Origin: Caulobacter radicis
GTDB taxonomy: Bacteria > Pseudomonadota > Alphaproteobacteria > Caulobacterales > Caulobacteraceae
Direction: 5' to 3'
Assembly (NCBI RefSeq): GCF_003094615.1
Contig: NZ_QDKO01000020.1
Location: forward strand, 186,001 to 250,000
DNA: 64,000 nt
In this document: in pieces, positions 36,077 through 44,326 of the stretch
Layout of the letters: the number at the start of each line of letters is the position of its first letter
Position numbering within the stretch: the first letter of the stretch is position 1
The notes under the pieces: generated by a model
Seen by the model: only the letters and a program-made list of their open reading frames with translations
Database searches by the model: none
Told to the model about the DNA's origin: nothing
Position numbers and translations under genes: made by a program

Positions 36077-37303
36077 CTACTTGCCAGAGAAGACGGCCTT
36101 GTCCGCCGCCTCGGCCATCAGGGCGTAGCCCGCATCGTTGGGATGCAGGTGGTCGCCGCCGTGGGTCTCGCCGCGCAGCTGGCTCGGCTTGGCCGGATCG
36201 CGCAGCACCGCGTCGAAGTCGATGACGCCGTCGAACTCGCCGCCGGTGCGGATCCAGGCGTTGACCGCCGCTCGCGTAGCCTCGCCCTTGTCGTGATAGT
36301 AGGCGGCGCCCTCGAACGGCGGGATGACGCCGCCATAGATCTTCACGCCGCGCGCGTGGGCCCGGGCGATCAGCTGGCGATAGCCGGCGATCAGGTCCTC
36401 GGACGTCACCGCGTCGGCGGCGAAGCCCGGCTGGGCGGGGCGGCCGATGTCGTTGATGCCTTCCAGCACCACCACCGCCTTGACCCCCGCCACGCTCAGA
36501 ACGTCGCGATCGAAGCGCGACAGCGCGCTGGGGCCCGAGACCTCGCGCAGCAACCGCCCGCCGCCGACGCCCATGTTGACGACGCTCCAGCCCTGGCCGC
36601 GCGCGGCCAGCCGCGCCGCCAGTTGCTCGGGCCAGCCCTTGTCGGCGTTCGGGGTCGAGCCGGAGCCTTCGGTGATCGAGTCGCCGATGGCCACCAGCAC
36701 CGGCGCCTCGCCCGGCCCGCGCACCTCGACGCCGCTGACCAGACCCGGCCCTTTGAGGGCCTGCTCGCCCGGGATCGCGTCCTTGGCGACGTGGTTGCCG
36801 GGCGGGGCCACGAACAGCCGCACGCGGTGCCCGGCCGGGGCCTGGGTCCCGACGTAGAAGATCGCCGCCGAGACGTGGTCCATCGCCTTCACCGGCAGCG
36901 CCACCGGATCGCTCAGCACCGGCGCGCCCGGCGGGATCGTGAACTCGGCCTTGCCGCCGACCGTCACCGCGATCGGCGCGCCCATGATCTTTCCGTCGGC
37001 GTCGGCCGGCGCCAGCGTGATCGCCCCCACCGCCAGCGGCCGCTCGTTCAGCTCGTTGGACAGGCGCAGCCGCACGGCGTCGCCGCCGGCGTTCAGGCGC
37101 ATCACCTGGCGCACGGTGACGTCGGTGAAGGCCCGCGCCTCGCCCGGCCGGGCCACGGCCTGCGGCGCGATCGGCGCATTGCCCCAGGCGCTGCGCCAGG
37201 CCGGCGCTTCCGAGACGGCGGCCGGGCGGGCTTTCGGCGCGGCCAGCAGCGGCGCGGGCGCCAGCGCCAGCACCAGGGCGGCGGACAGGATGGATCGGTT
37301 CAT
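36077..37303 (-). CDS. Exported SGNH/GDSL-family esterase
   Basis: A 408-residue secreted esterase. After a signal peptide (LAPAPLLAA) and an N-terminal beta-domain of about 190 residues, the SGNH blocks appear in order: GDSITEGSGS (block I), VGGGRLLRE (block II), GINDIG (block III) and DHLHPND (block V). The context in a pectin-utilisation locus suggests removal of ester groups from plant polysaccharide. The ATG at 37303 has a GGGGAAA site. An AT-rich palindrome lies 57-92 bases upstream. Confidence 0.87.
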   Translation of the reverse strand: MNRSILSAALVLALAPAPLLAAPKARPAAVSEAPAWRSAWGNAPIAPQAVARPGEARAFTDVTVRQVMRLNAGGDAVRLRLSNELNERPLAVGAITLAPADADGKIMGAPIAVTVGGKAEFTIPPGAPVLSDPVALPVKAMDHVSAAIFYVGTQAPAGHRVRLFVAPPGNHVAKDAIPGEQALKGPGLVSGVEVRGPGEAPVLVAIGDSITEGSGSTPNADKGWPEQLAARLAARGQGWSVVNMGVGGGRLLREVSGPSALSRFDRDVLSVAGVKAVVVLEGINDIGRPAQPGFAADAVTSEDLIAGYRQLIARAHARGVKIYGGVIPPFEGAAYYHDKGEATRAAVNAWIRTGGEFDGVIDFDAVLRDPAKPSQLRGETHGGDHLHPNDAGYALMAEAADKAVFSGK

Positions 37304-37359
37304 CAGCGTTTCCCCACAACGGCGGTTGACGTTCGCCGCTTCGATGCTATTCTCAATAT

Positions 37360-37395
37360 ATCGATCAATTGTCCATATTGTGAGAATTGATCGAT
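37360..37395 (-). promoter_or_regulatory. AT-rich palindromic operator candidate before SGNH esterase
   Basis: Perfect 11-bp arms ATCGATCAATT (37360-37370) and AATTGATCGAT (37385-37395) are separated by 14 bases. A second imperfect pair (TTCTCAATAT at 37350 and ATATTGTGAGAA at 37375) overlaps them. The region is far richer in A/T than its surroundings. Confidence 0.55.
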
Positions 37396-37506
37396 GGATC
37401 GAAGCTCGATCCTTCCCTGTTCTGCCTGACCTCGTACTTCCCCCTCTGAGGTCCAGGAGCGCCGGCCCAGCCGTCGCTCCTTTCTTTTTGCCCGCAGCAC
37501 ACCCCA

Positions 37507-37612
37507 CTTCCGTAAAATCCCCGCGAAAGCGGGGACCCAGGTGTTTTGTCGTCGAGCGCCAGAGGTTTCAGAAAAAGCCCAGGTCCCCGCTTTCGCGGGG
37601 ATTTTACGGAAG
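37507..37612. repeat. Perfect 31-bp inverted repeat with internal hairpins
   Basis: Arms 37507-37537 and 37582-37612 are exact reverse complements. Each contains its own hairpin, CCCCGCGAAAGCGGGG. This is the form of a REP-type mobile palindrome. Together with the operator candidate it fills most of the 332-base gap between the two esterase genes. Confidence 0.88.
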
Positions 37613-37635
37613 GAAGAGAACCTCCAGGACTGAAC

Positions 37636-38430
37636 TCAAGGCTTCGCCGCGCAGGTCGGCTCGCCACGCGCGGACGCATCAGCCTCGCCCCGCAGCACCA
37701 GCTTGGACGCCGGAACCTTCGCCCCCCGCAGCCCCTTGGCCACGATGCCGGCCGCCATGCGCGCGCCCAGCTCGTTGGGGTGGGTGGTGTCGTTGATCCC
37801 GTCGGGATGGCTGGCGATCTTGTCGGCCGCCGAATAGATCATGAAGCGCTTGGCGCCCTCGGCCTCGCCCAGCTTCTGGAGAGCCGCCTGGCTTTCCTTG
37901 TCGAGATCGATCAGCGGGGTCCTGGTCTCGGCCGCCACGCGCCGCACGGTCGCCGAGTACGGGCCGTGAGTGTCCTGGATCTGGCCGTCCTTGAAGATCA
38001 GCTTGGCGATCGGGGTGATCAGCACCGGCTTGGCGCCGGCCGTGCGCACGTCGGCCACGAAGCGGCGCAGATTATCGGCATAGGCCCCGTTCGGATCGGT
38101 GAAGCGGACGATCTTCTTGGTGTCGGCGTCGTTGTGGCCGAACTGGATCAGCACCGTGTCGTCCGGCTTCAGCTGCGCCATCAGCACCGACCACAGCCCC
38201 TCCTCCTGGAAAGTCTTGGTCGAGCGGCCGCCGCGGGCCAGGTTGACGATCTGGGCCTCGGGCGTCAGCGAGCACTTCAGCACCATGCCCCAGCCCATCT
38301 GCGGGAAGCTGCGGGCGCTGTAGTCGGCGGCGGTGGAGTCGCTGGCGATGACGATACGGTTCGGGTCGGCCAGGGCGGCCGGCGCCGCCCCCATGACCAT
38401 GGCCAGTGCGAGGGCGGCGGCGATCTTCAT
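37636..38430 (-). CDS. Rhamnogalacturonan acetylesterase-like SGNH hydrolase (CE12 type)
   Basis: A 264-residue secreted SGNH hydrolase resembling rhamnogalacturonan acetylesterase. The signal peptide ends near PAALA; SDSTAADYS, NLARGGRSTKTF, QFGHNDADT and DTTHPNELGA are the catalytic blocks. Canonical GDS is ASDS here. It should remove acetyl groups from the RG-I backbone so that hydrolases can act. It is the last gene of the IclR / rhamnose dehydrogenase / lldD-type operon and overlaps the lldD stop by one base (TGATG). Confidence 0.88.
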   Translation of the reverse strand: MKIAAALALAMVMGAAPAALADPNRIVIASDSTAADYSARSFPQMGWGMVLKCSLTPEAQIVNLARGGRSTKTFQEEGLWSVLMAQLKPDDTVLIQFGHNDADTKKIVRFTDPNGAYADNLRRFVADVRTAGAKPVLITPIAKLIFKDGQIQDTHGPYSATVRRVAAETRTPLIDLDKESQAALQKLGEAEGAKRFMIYSAADKIASHPDGINDTTHPNELGARMAAGIVAKGLRGAKVPASKLVLRGEADASARGEPTCAAKP

Positions 38431-39569
38431 CAGCGGGTCTCCGCCAGGATTGAACGGTCGATCTCGGAGACGGAATTGACGCCGGTCAGCGCCATGGCCA
38501 CCCGCATCTCCTTTTCCATCAAGTCCAGCAATTGGGTCACGCCCGCCTGGCCGCGCGCGGCCAGGGCGTAGACGGCGGCCCGGCCCAAGAGGACGCCCTT
38601 GGCGCCCAAGGCCAGCATCCGCACCACGTCGAGGCCCGAGCGCACCCCGCCGTCGGCCAGCACGGTCAGCTTGTCGCCGACCGCGTCGGCGATGGCCGGA
38701 AGCGCTTTCGCCGAAGACAGCACGCCGTCCAGCTGGCGGCCGCCGTGGTTGGACACCACCACCCCGTCGGCGCCGATGTCGGCGGCGGCCTTGGCGTCCT
38801 CGGGATCGAGCACGCCCTTGATCACCAGCGGCCCCTTCCAGGACTGCCGGATCCATTCGAGGTCCTTCCACTGGATCGAGGGGTCGAAATTGGCCCCCAG
38901 CCAGCCCATGAAGTCCTCCAGGCCCGTATTGCCCTTCAGCACCGGGGCCACGTTGCCCAGGGTGTGGGGGCGGCCCATCAAGCCGACGTCCCACGCCCAC
39001 TGCGGCCGGCCCATGGCCTGCAGGATGCGGCGGGCCCCGGCGTTCGGACCGCTCATGCCCGAGTGGGCGTCGCGGTAGCGGGCGCCCGGCACGGGCATAT
39101 CGACGGTGAAGACGAGCGTACTCGCCCCCGCCGCCTCGGCCCGCGCCAGGAGGTCGCGCATGAAGGCCCGGTCGCGCAGCACGTAGAGCTGGAACCACAG
39201 CGCCCGGCTCGACGCGGCCGCCACCTCGTCAACGTCGCACACCGACACCGTCGACAGGCACAGCGGCACGCCCTTGGCCGAAGCCGCGCGCACCGCCTGG
39301 CATTCGCCGCGCCGGGCGTACATGCCGGTGAGGCCCACGGGGGCCAGCACCACGGGCATGGACTGCTCCACGCCGAACAGGCTGGTCGCCGTCGAGACCT
39401 TGGACACGTCCTTGAGCACCCGCTGTCGCAGGGCCAGATCGGCCAGGTCGGAGACGTTGCGGGCCAGGGTCCGCTCGGCGTAGGCGCCGCCGTCGATGTA
39501 GTCGAAGAGGAAGCGCGGCAGCTTGCGCCGCGCAGCCTCACGGAAGTCGGTGGTCGACGAGACGATCAT
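38430..39569 (-). CDS. lldD: FMN-dependent L-lactate dehydrogenase / alpha-hydroxy acid oxidase
   Basis: A 379-residue FMN enzyme of the LldD family, oxidising L-lactate to pyruvate at the membrane. [27 protein letters not shown] and the active-site signature [11 protein letters not shown] are diagnostic; [20 protein letters not shown] binds the FMN phosphate. The family also contains mandelate and glycolate enzymes, but the operon places it with rhamnose genes whose predicted end products are pyruvate and L-lactate, which fits LldD best. It lies 15 bases after the L-rhamnose dehydrogenase gene. Confidence 0.88.
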   Translation of the reverse strand: MIVSSTTDFREAARRKLPRFLFDYIDGGAYAERTLARNVSDLADLALRQRVLKDVSKVSTATSLFGVEQSMPVVLAPVGLTGMYARRGECQAVRAASAKGVPLCLSTVSVCDVDEVAAASSRALWFQLYVLRDRAFMRDLLARAEAAGASTLVFTVDMPVPGARYRDAHSGMSGPNAGARRILQAMGRPQWAWDVGLMGRPHTLGNVAPVLKGNTGLEDFMGWLGANFDPSIQWKDLEWIRQSWKGPLVIKGVLDPEDAKAAADIGADGVVVSNHGGRQLDGVLSSAKALPAIADAVGDKLTVLADGGVRSGLDVVRMLALGAKGVLLGRAAVYALAARGQAGVTQLLDLMEKEMRVAMALTGVNSVSEIDRSILAETR

Positions 39570-39584
39570 GGAAGGGCGATCGAT

Positions 39585-40346
39585 CTACTGCAGGTTCACG
39601 AACGCGCCGCCGTCGACCAGCAGGGCCGCGCCGGTGACGTAGTTGGCCAGGTCCGAGGCCAGGAACACGATCGGGCCGGCCAGGTCGTCGGGCTCGCCCA
39701 GACGGCCCAGCGGGATGCGGCCGCTCATGTATTCGCGCTTGGCGACGTCGGCGAGGTCTTCCTTGTTGATCGCGGTCTCGATCGTGCCCGGCAGCACCGA
39801 GTTGCAGCGAATGCCATGCTTCCCGAGCGCGATAGCGGTCGACTGCATGAGGCTGTGCACGCCGGCCTTGGTCGGAGTGTAGTGCGTCTGCATGCCGCCG
39901 CCGACCAGGGCGCTGATCGAGGAGACGGCGATGATCGAACCGCCGTGACCCTGCTTGACCATCTGGTTGGCCGCCGCCTGCACCATGTAGTAGGCGCCGA
40001 ACAGGTTCACCTTCATGGTCCGCTCCATCACTTCCGGCGGCATGTCCAGGAAGGCGTGGAACGGGCAGATGCCCGCGTTGTTGACGAAGACGTCGACCTT
40101 GCCGAAGGCCGCCACGGCGGCGTCGACGAAGGCCTGGGCGGTTTCGACCTGGGCCACGTCGCCCTTCACGGCGATGGCGCGACGGCCCAGGGCCTCGATC
40201 TGCGCCACGGCGTCGGCCGCGCCGGCCTCGTCGGAGTGGTAGTTGATCGCCACGTCGGCGCCATGACGCGCCGCGCCGATGGCGGCCGCCTTGCCGATAC
40301 CGCCCGAGGCGCCGGTCACCAGCACCACCTTGTCCTTCAGAAGCAT
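39585..40346 (-). CDS. L-rhamnose 1-dehydrogenase (SDR family)
   Basis: A 253-residue short-chain dehydrogenase that should oxidise L-rhamnose to L-rhamnono-1,4-lactone. TGASGGIG binds the cofactor. The stretch NNAGICPFHAFLDMP, together with SSISALVGGGMQTHYTPTKA and the ending LLVDGGAFVNLQ, closely matches bacterial L-rhamnose 1-dehydrogenases (Azotobacter type) as I recall them. Catalytic Ser, Tyr and Lys are present. The ATG at 40346 has an excellent GGAGG site. It follows the IclR gene by 32 bases. Confidence 0.88.
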   Translation of the reverse strand: MLLKDKVVLVTGASGGIGKAAAIGAARHGADVAINYHSDEAGAADAVAQIEALGRRAIAVKGDVAQVETAQAFVDAAVAAFGKVDVFVNNAGICPFHAFLDMPPEVMERTMKVNLFGAYYMVQAAANQMVKQGHGGSIIAVSSISALVGGGMQTHYTPTKAGVHSLMQSTAIALGKHGIRCNSVLPGTIETAINKEDLADVAKREYMSGRIPLGRLGEPDDLAGPIVFLASDLANYVTGAALLVDGGAFVNLQ

Positions 40347-40378
40347 AGTTCCTCCGTCATACATACGCGCGGGAGGCG

Positions 40379-41212
40379 TCAGGTCTTGGCGCCCGAACCC
40401 CGCTTACCGTTCCAGCCCAGATCGCGGCTGATCGCGTCGGCGGCCAGGCGGATGTCGTCCACCAGCCCGCCCATCCGTTCGTCGTCCATGTATTGCGCAG
40501 CGCCCGAGACGCTGATCGCGGCGACGATCTGACCGCCCGCCCCGCGCACGGGCGCGGCCACGCAGCGGATGCGGTCTTCGTTTTCTTCCAAGTCGAAGGC
40601 GATCCCGCGCTGGGAATAGTCGTGCATCCAGGCGATCCACTGCTCTTCGTTCGGCGCGCCGGCCGCGGCCGGGCCTTCCTTGCGATACAGCGTCCGCCAG
40701 CGACCCTCGTCATCGTCCAGCACCAGGGCCTTGCCCAGGCCGGTCGAGCGGATCGGCTGGCGATCGCCCACGCGCGAGGAGATGTTGATGCGGCGGCGGC
40801 CGGTCAGCTTGTCCAGGTAAAGCGCGCGGTCGTCGTCGAGCACGCCCAGGTGGACGGTGTCTTCCAGCTCTTCCCACAGCTTTTCCAGGTGCGGGCGCGC
40901 GATGCGCGGCAGGTCCATCTGCTGACTGGCCAGATAGCCCAACTCCAGGAGCTTCGGGCCCAGGCTGTAGCCTTCGCGCGGGGTCTGGGTCAGCAGGCGG
41001 CGCTCGACAAGGGCGGTGGCCAGGCGGTGCGTGGTGCTGCGGGTCAGGCCGAGTCGCGCGGCCAGCGCCGGCAGGCCGATGGCCCCCGCGTCGGCCACCA
41101 CGTCGAGCACGTCCAGGCCGCGAAACAGCGTCTGGCTGCCGCTTGGGCTCTTGGTCGCCGCGCCTTCGTCGTCCGCCACCGGTTCCGCTCCCCTTGACGT
41201 GCTGGGTTTCAT
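40379..41212 (-). CDS. IclR-family regulator of the rhamnose genes
   Basis: A 277-residue IclR-type regulator. After about 25 residues comes the winged helix (VLDVVADAGAIGLPALAARL, then GLTRSTTHRLATAL), followed by the effector-binding domain with LGVLDDDRALYLDKLTG. It is the first gene of a leftward operon with rhamnose dehydrogenase, lldD and an esterase, and it is divergent from the L-rhamnonate dehydratase gene. It is the likely local regulator; the inducer (rhamnose, rhamnonate or a keto acid) is not known. Confidence 0.9.
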   Translation of the reverse strand: MKPSTSRGAEPVADDEGAATKSPSGSQTLFRGLDVLDVVADAGAIGLPALAARLGLTRSTTHRLATALVERRLLTQTPREGYSLGPKLLELGYLASQQMDLPRIARPHLEKLWEELEDTVHLGVLDDDRALYLDKLTGRRRINISSRVGDRQPIRSTGLGKALVLDDDEGRWRTLYRKEGPAAAGAPNEEQWIAWMHDYSQRGIAFDLEENEDRIRCVAAPVRGAGGQIVAAISVSGAAQYMDDERMGGLVDDIRLAADAISRDLGWNGKRGSGAKT

Positions 41213-41425
41213 TTTGTAGCACTACCTCTCATAATATGGAACGCAAGACAAGGGCTCGCGTCAGCGACTCTTTCGGTCGCGGGGGTCCTGCGACAAGCGT
41301 GTCATACGATGTTCTGGGGAGGTAGCGCGAACATCCGTTCGCGTCGTTCGGCGGCCCCGCTGGCGCGCCTCCTCTAATAGGGGCAGATCCGGTCACGAGA
41401 GACCGGGCGATGGTTGGAGCACGAG
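41213..41425. promoter_or_regulatory. Divergent promoter region, iclR / L-rhamnonate dehydratase
   Basis: A 213-base control region. GTAGCACTAC (41216-41225) is a near-palindrome touching the IclR start, and CTACCTC (41222-41228) recurs inverted as GAGGTAG (41319-41325), about 97 bases away. These are candidate IclR sites that could loop the region. GGAG at 41416-41419 serves the dehydratase start. Confidence 0.45.
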
Positions 41426-42604
41426 ATGCCGCTTCCCTTGATCAAGGCTGTTCGCGCCTATGTGGTCCGCGGGGGCGGCGCCGACTATCACGACCAGGGC
41501 GAAGGCCACTGGATCGACGACCACATCGCCACGCCGATGTCGCGCTATCCCGAATACCGCCAGAGCCGCCAGAGCTTCGGCATCAACGTCCTGGGCACCC
41601 TGGTCGTCGAGATCGAGGCCGTCGACGGCACGATCGGTTTCGCGGTGACCACCGGCGGCGAGCCGGCCGCCTACATCGTCGAAAAGCACCTGGCCCGCTT
41701 CCTCGAAGGTCGTGATCCGACCGAGGTCGAGAAGATCTGGGACCAGATGTACTTCTCCACCCAGTACTACGGCCGCAAGGGCCTGGTCGTGAACGCCATC
41801 TCGGGCGTCGACCTGGCGCTCTACGACCTGATCGGCAAGCTGCGCCAGGAGCCGGTCTACGCCCTGCTCGGCGGCAAGGTTCGCGACGAACTGACCTTCT
41901 ACGCCACCGGCGCGCGTCCGGACCTGGCCAAGGAGATGGGCTTCATCGGCGGCAAGATGCCCCTGCACCACGGCCCGGCCGAGGGCGAGGAAGGCCTGCG
42001 CAAGAACCTCGAAGAGCTCGAAACCATGCGCAACCGCGTGGGCGAGGACTTCTGGCTGATGTTCGACTGCTGGATGTCGCTGGACCTGAACTACGCCACC
42101 AAGCTGGCGCACAAGGCCCACGAGTACGGCCTGAAGTGGATCGAAGAGGCGCTGAGCCCCGACGACTACTGGGGCTATCGCGACCTGAAGAAGAACGCCC
42201 CTCCCGGCATGCTGGTCACCACCGGCGAGCACGAAGCCACCCGCTGGGGCTTCCGCATGCTGCTGGAGATGGAGTGCTGCGACATCATCCAGCCGGACGT
42301 GGGCTGGTGCGGCGGCGTCACCGAACTGATCAAGATCGCCAACCTGGCCGACAGCAAGGGCGTGATGATGATCCCGCACGGCTCGTCGGTCTACAGCTAC
42401 CACTTCGTCATCACGCGCCATAACAGCCCGTTCGCCGAGTTCCTGATGATGGCGCCGAAGGCCGACGAGGTCGTGCCGATGTTCCATCCCCAGCTGATCG
42501 GCGAGCCCGTTCCGGTCAACGGCAAGCTCAAGCTCGGCGACGCGCCCGGCTTCGGCGTCGAGCTGAACCGCGACGTCGGCCTGCACCGTCCGTATCCGCG
42601 GTAA
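41426..42604 (+). CDS. rhmD: L-rhamnonate dehydratase
   Basis: Enolase-superfamily enzyme that dehydrates L-rhamnonate to 2-keto-3-deoxy-L-rhamnonate. The 392 residues follow E. coli RhmD closely from memory: [55 protein letters not shown], and the metal ligands in DCWMSLD, IEEAL and [18 protein letters not shown] and the closing [18 protein letters not shown] are typical. The ATG at 41426 has GGAG upstream. It heads the rightward rhamnose/RG-I operon. Confidence 0.95.
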   Translation: MPLPLIKAVRAYVVRGGGADYHDQGEGHWIDDHIATPMSRYPEYRQSRQSFGINVLGTLVVEIEAVDGTIGFAVTTGGEPAAYIVEKHLARFLEGRDPTEVEKIWDQMYFSTQYYGRKGLVVNAISGVDLALYDLIGKLRQEPVYALLGGKVRDELTFYATGARPDLAKEMGFIGGKMPLHHGPAEGEEGLRKNLEELETMRNRVGEDFWLMFDCWMSLDLNYATKLAHKAHEYGLKWIEEALSPDDYWGYRDLKKNAPPGMLVTTGEHEATRWGFRMLLEMECCDIIQPDVGWCGGVTELIKIANLADSKGVMMIPHGSSVYSYHFVITRHNSPFAEFLMMAPKADEVVPMFHPQLIGEPVPVNGKLKLGDAPGFGVELNRDVGLHRPYPR

Positions 42605-42649
42605 GCCGCGCCTCCCCTTCCCCCAATTTACCCCTAGAGCCAGAAGACC

Positions 42650-43513
42650 ATGAAACTGTTGCGTTACGGCCCGCGGGGCGCCGAAAAGCCCGGCCTGCTG
42701 GATTCCGAAGGCAAGATCCGCGACCTGTCGGGCCACGTGTCCGACATCACCGCCGCGGACCTGACCCCGGAAGGCCTGGCCAAGATCGCCGCCATCGACG
42801 AGGCCACCCTGCCGGTGGTCGAAGGCTCGCCGCGCTACGGCGTGCCGATCGCCAATGTCGGCAAGTTCCTGGCCATCGGCCTGAACTTCGCCGACCACGC
42901 CAAGGAAGCCGGCCTCGAGCCCCCGCCCGAGCCGATCTTCTTCACCAAGGCGATCTCGTGCCTCAACGGCCCGAACGACCAGGTCATGCTGCCCAAGGGC
43001 GCCGAGAAGGGCGACTGGGAAGTCGAGCTGGGCGTCGTGATCGGCAAGCGCGCCCGCTATGTCGAGCAGGCCGAAGCCCTGGACTACGTCGCCGGCTACG
43101 TGCTGGTGAACGACGTCTCCGAGCGCGCCTTCCAGAAGGAACTGGGCTCGCAGTGGGACAAGGGCAAGGGCTGCGACACCTTCGGTCCGGTGGGTCCGTG
43201 GGTCGTCACCGCCGATGAAGTCGGCGACTGCCAGAACCTGGACATGTGGCTCGACCTCAACGGCAAGCGCATGCAGACCGGCAACAGCAAGACGATGATC
43301 TTCGGCGTCGCCGAGCTGATCGCCTATATGAGCCGCTTCGTCACCCTCGAGCCGGGCGACATCCTCACGACGGGCACCCCTCCGGGCGTCGGCGAAGGCC
43401 AGAAGCCGGAAAAGATCTTCCTGAAGCCGGGCGACGTCATGACGCTGGGCATCGAGAAGCTCGGCGAGCAGCGCCAGGAAGTCATCGCCTGGACCAAGGA
43501 AGGCGTTGCATGA
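42650..43513 (+). CDS. 2,4-diketo-3-deoxy-L-rhamnonate hydrolase (FAH family)
   Basis: A 287-residue fumarylacetoacetase-family enzyme. In the diketo-hydrolase rhamnose route it cleaves L-2,4-diketo-3-deoxyrhamnonate to pyruvate and L-lactate (LRA6 role). GLNFADHAKEAGLEPPPEP, the metal-binding FTKAISCLNGP, WEVELGVVIGKRARYV and TGTPPGVGEG are family motifs. The assignment rests on family and position between rhmD and the dehydrogenase. Its stop overlaps the next start (ATGA). Confidence 0.88.
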   Translation: MKLLRYGPRGAEKPGLLDSEGKIRDLSGHVSDITAADLTPEGLAKIAAIDEATLPVVEGSPRYGVPIANVGKFLAIGLNFADHAKEAGLEPPPEPIFFTKAISCLNGPNDQVMLPKGAEKGDWEVELGVVIGKRARYVEQAEALDYVAGYVLVNDVSERAFQKELGSQWDKGKGCDTFGPVGPWVVTADEVGDCQNLDMWLDLNGKRMQTGNSKTMIFGVAELIAYMSRFVTLEPGDILTTGTPPGVGEGQKPEKIFLKPGDVMTLGIEKLGEQRQEVIAWTKEGVA

Positions 43514-44259
43514 CCGTCTACGCCAACCGCTTTTCGGGCCGCACCGCCGTCATCACCGGCGGCGCCTCGGGCCTGGGCAAGGAAACCGCCCGCCGCATCG
43601 TCGCCGAAGGCGGCAAGGTCGCCCTGTGGGACCTCAACGCCGACGCCCTGAAGGCCGCCGGCGAGGAAGTCGGCGCCAGCTTCACCTACGCGCTGGACGT
43701 CTCGGACGAGGCCCAGGTGGCCGCGGCCACGGCCGCCAGCGTCGAGGCCCTGGGCAAGATCGACGTGCTGGTCAACTCGGCCGGCATCACCGGCGCCACG
43801 GTGCCGGTGCACGAGTTCCCGCTCGATAGCTGGAAGCGCGTCATCGACATCAACCTGAACGGCCTATTCTACTGCTGCCGTTCGGTGGTGCCGCACATGC
43901 TGGGCGCCGGCTACGGCCGCATCGTCAACGTCGCCTCGGTGGCCGGCAAGGAAGGCAACCCGAACGCCAGCGCCTATTCGGCGTCGAAGGCCGGGGTCAT
44001 CGGCCTGACCAAGTCGCTGGGCAAGGAACTGGCCGGCAAGGGCGTCATCGCCAACAGCCTGACCCCCGCCACCTTCGAAAGCCCGATCCTCGAGCAGCTG
44101 CCCGCCAGCCAGGTCGAGTACATGCGCTCGAAGATCCCGATGGGTCGCCTGGGCGAAGTCGAGGAAAGCGCCGCGATGGTCTGCTTCATGGCCAGCGAGG
44201 AGTGCAGCTTCACCACCGCCGCCACCTTCGACACGTCCGGCGGCCGGACGACCTTCTAG
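43510..44259 (+). CDS. 2-keto-3-deoxy-L-rhamnonate 4-dehydrogenase (SDR family)
   Basis: A 249-residue short-chain dehydrogenase, the probable LRA5 enzyme oxidising C4 of 2-keto-3-deoxy-L-rhamnonate. TGGASGLGKETARR binds NAD, NSAGITGATVPVHEFPLDSW is typical of this subgroup, and the catalytic Ser and YSASKAG follow. It overlaps the FAH-family gene by 4 bases, as expected for consecutive steps. It is distinct from the other SDR enzyme, which acts on rhamnose itself. A strong hairpin follows its stop. Confidence 0.88.
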   Translation: MTVYANRFSGRTAVITGGASGLGKETARRIVAEGGKVALWDLNADALKAAGEEVGASFTYALDVSDEAQVAAATAASVEALGKIDVLVNSAGITGATVPVHEFPLDSWKRVIDINLNGLFYCCRSVVPHMLGAGYGRIVNVASVAGKEGNPNASAYSASKAGVIGLTKSLGKELAGKGVIANSLTPATFESPILEQLPASQVEYMRSKIPMGRLGEVEESAAMVCFMASEECSFTTAATFDTSGGRTTF

Positions 44260-44266
44260 TTTGAGA

Positions 44267-44302
44267 CCGGGCCCGTCCATCCTTCGGGATGGACGGGCCC
44301 GG
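44267..44302 (+). terminator. 16-bp UUCG hairpin inside the rhamnose operon
   Basis: Perfect 16-bp stem (44267-44282 with 44287-44302) closed by TTCG, between the 4-dehydrogenase and lactonase genes. No T-tract follows, so it may be a partial terminator, an mRNA processing or stability element, or the end of the first transcript. Confidence 0.55.
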
Positions 44303-44326
44303 GCTTACGAGACCAAGGGGACAGGC

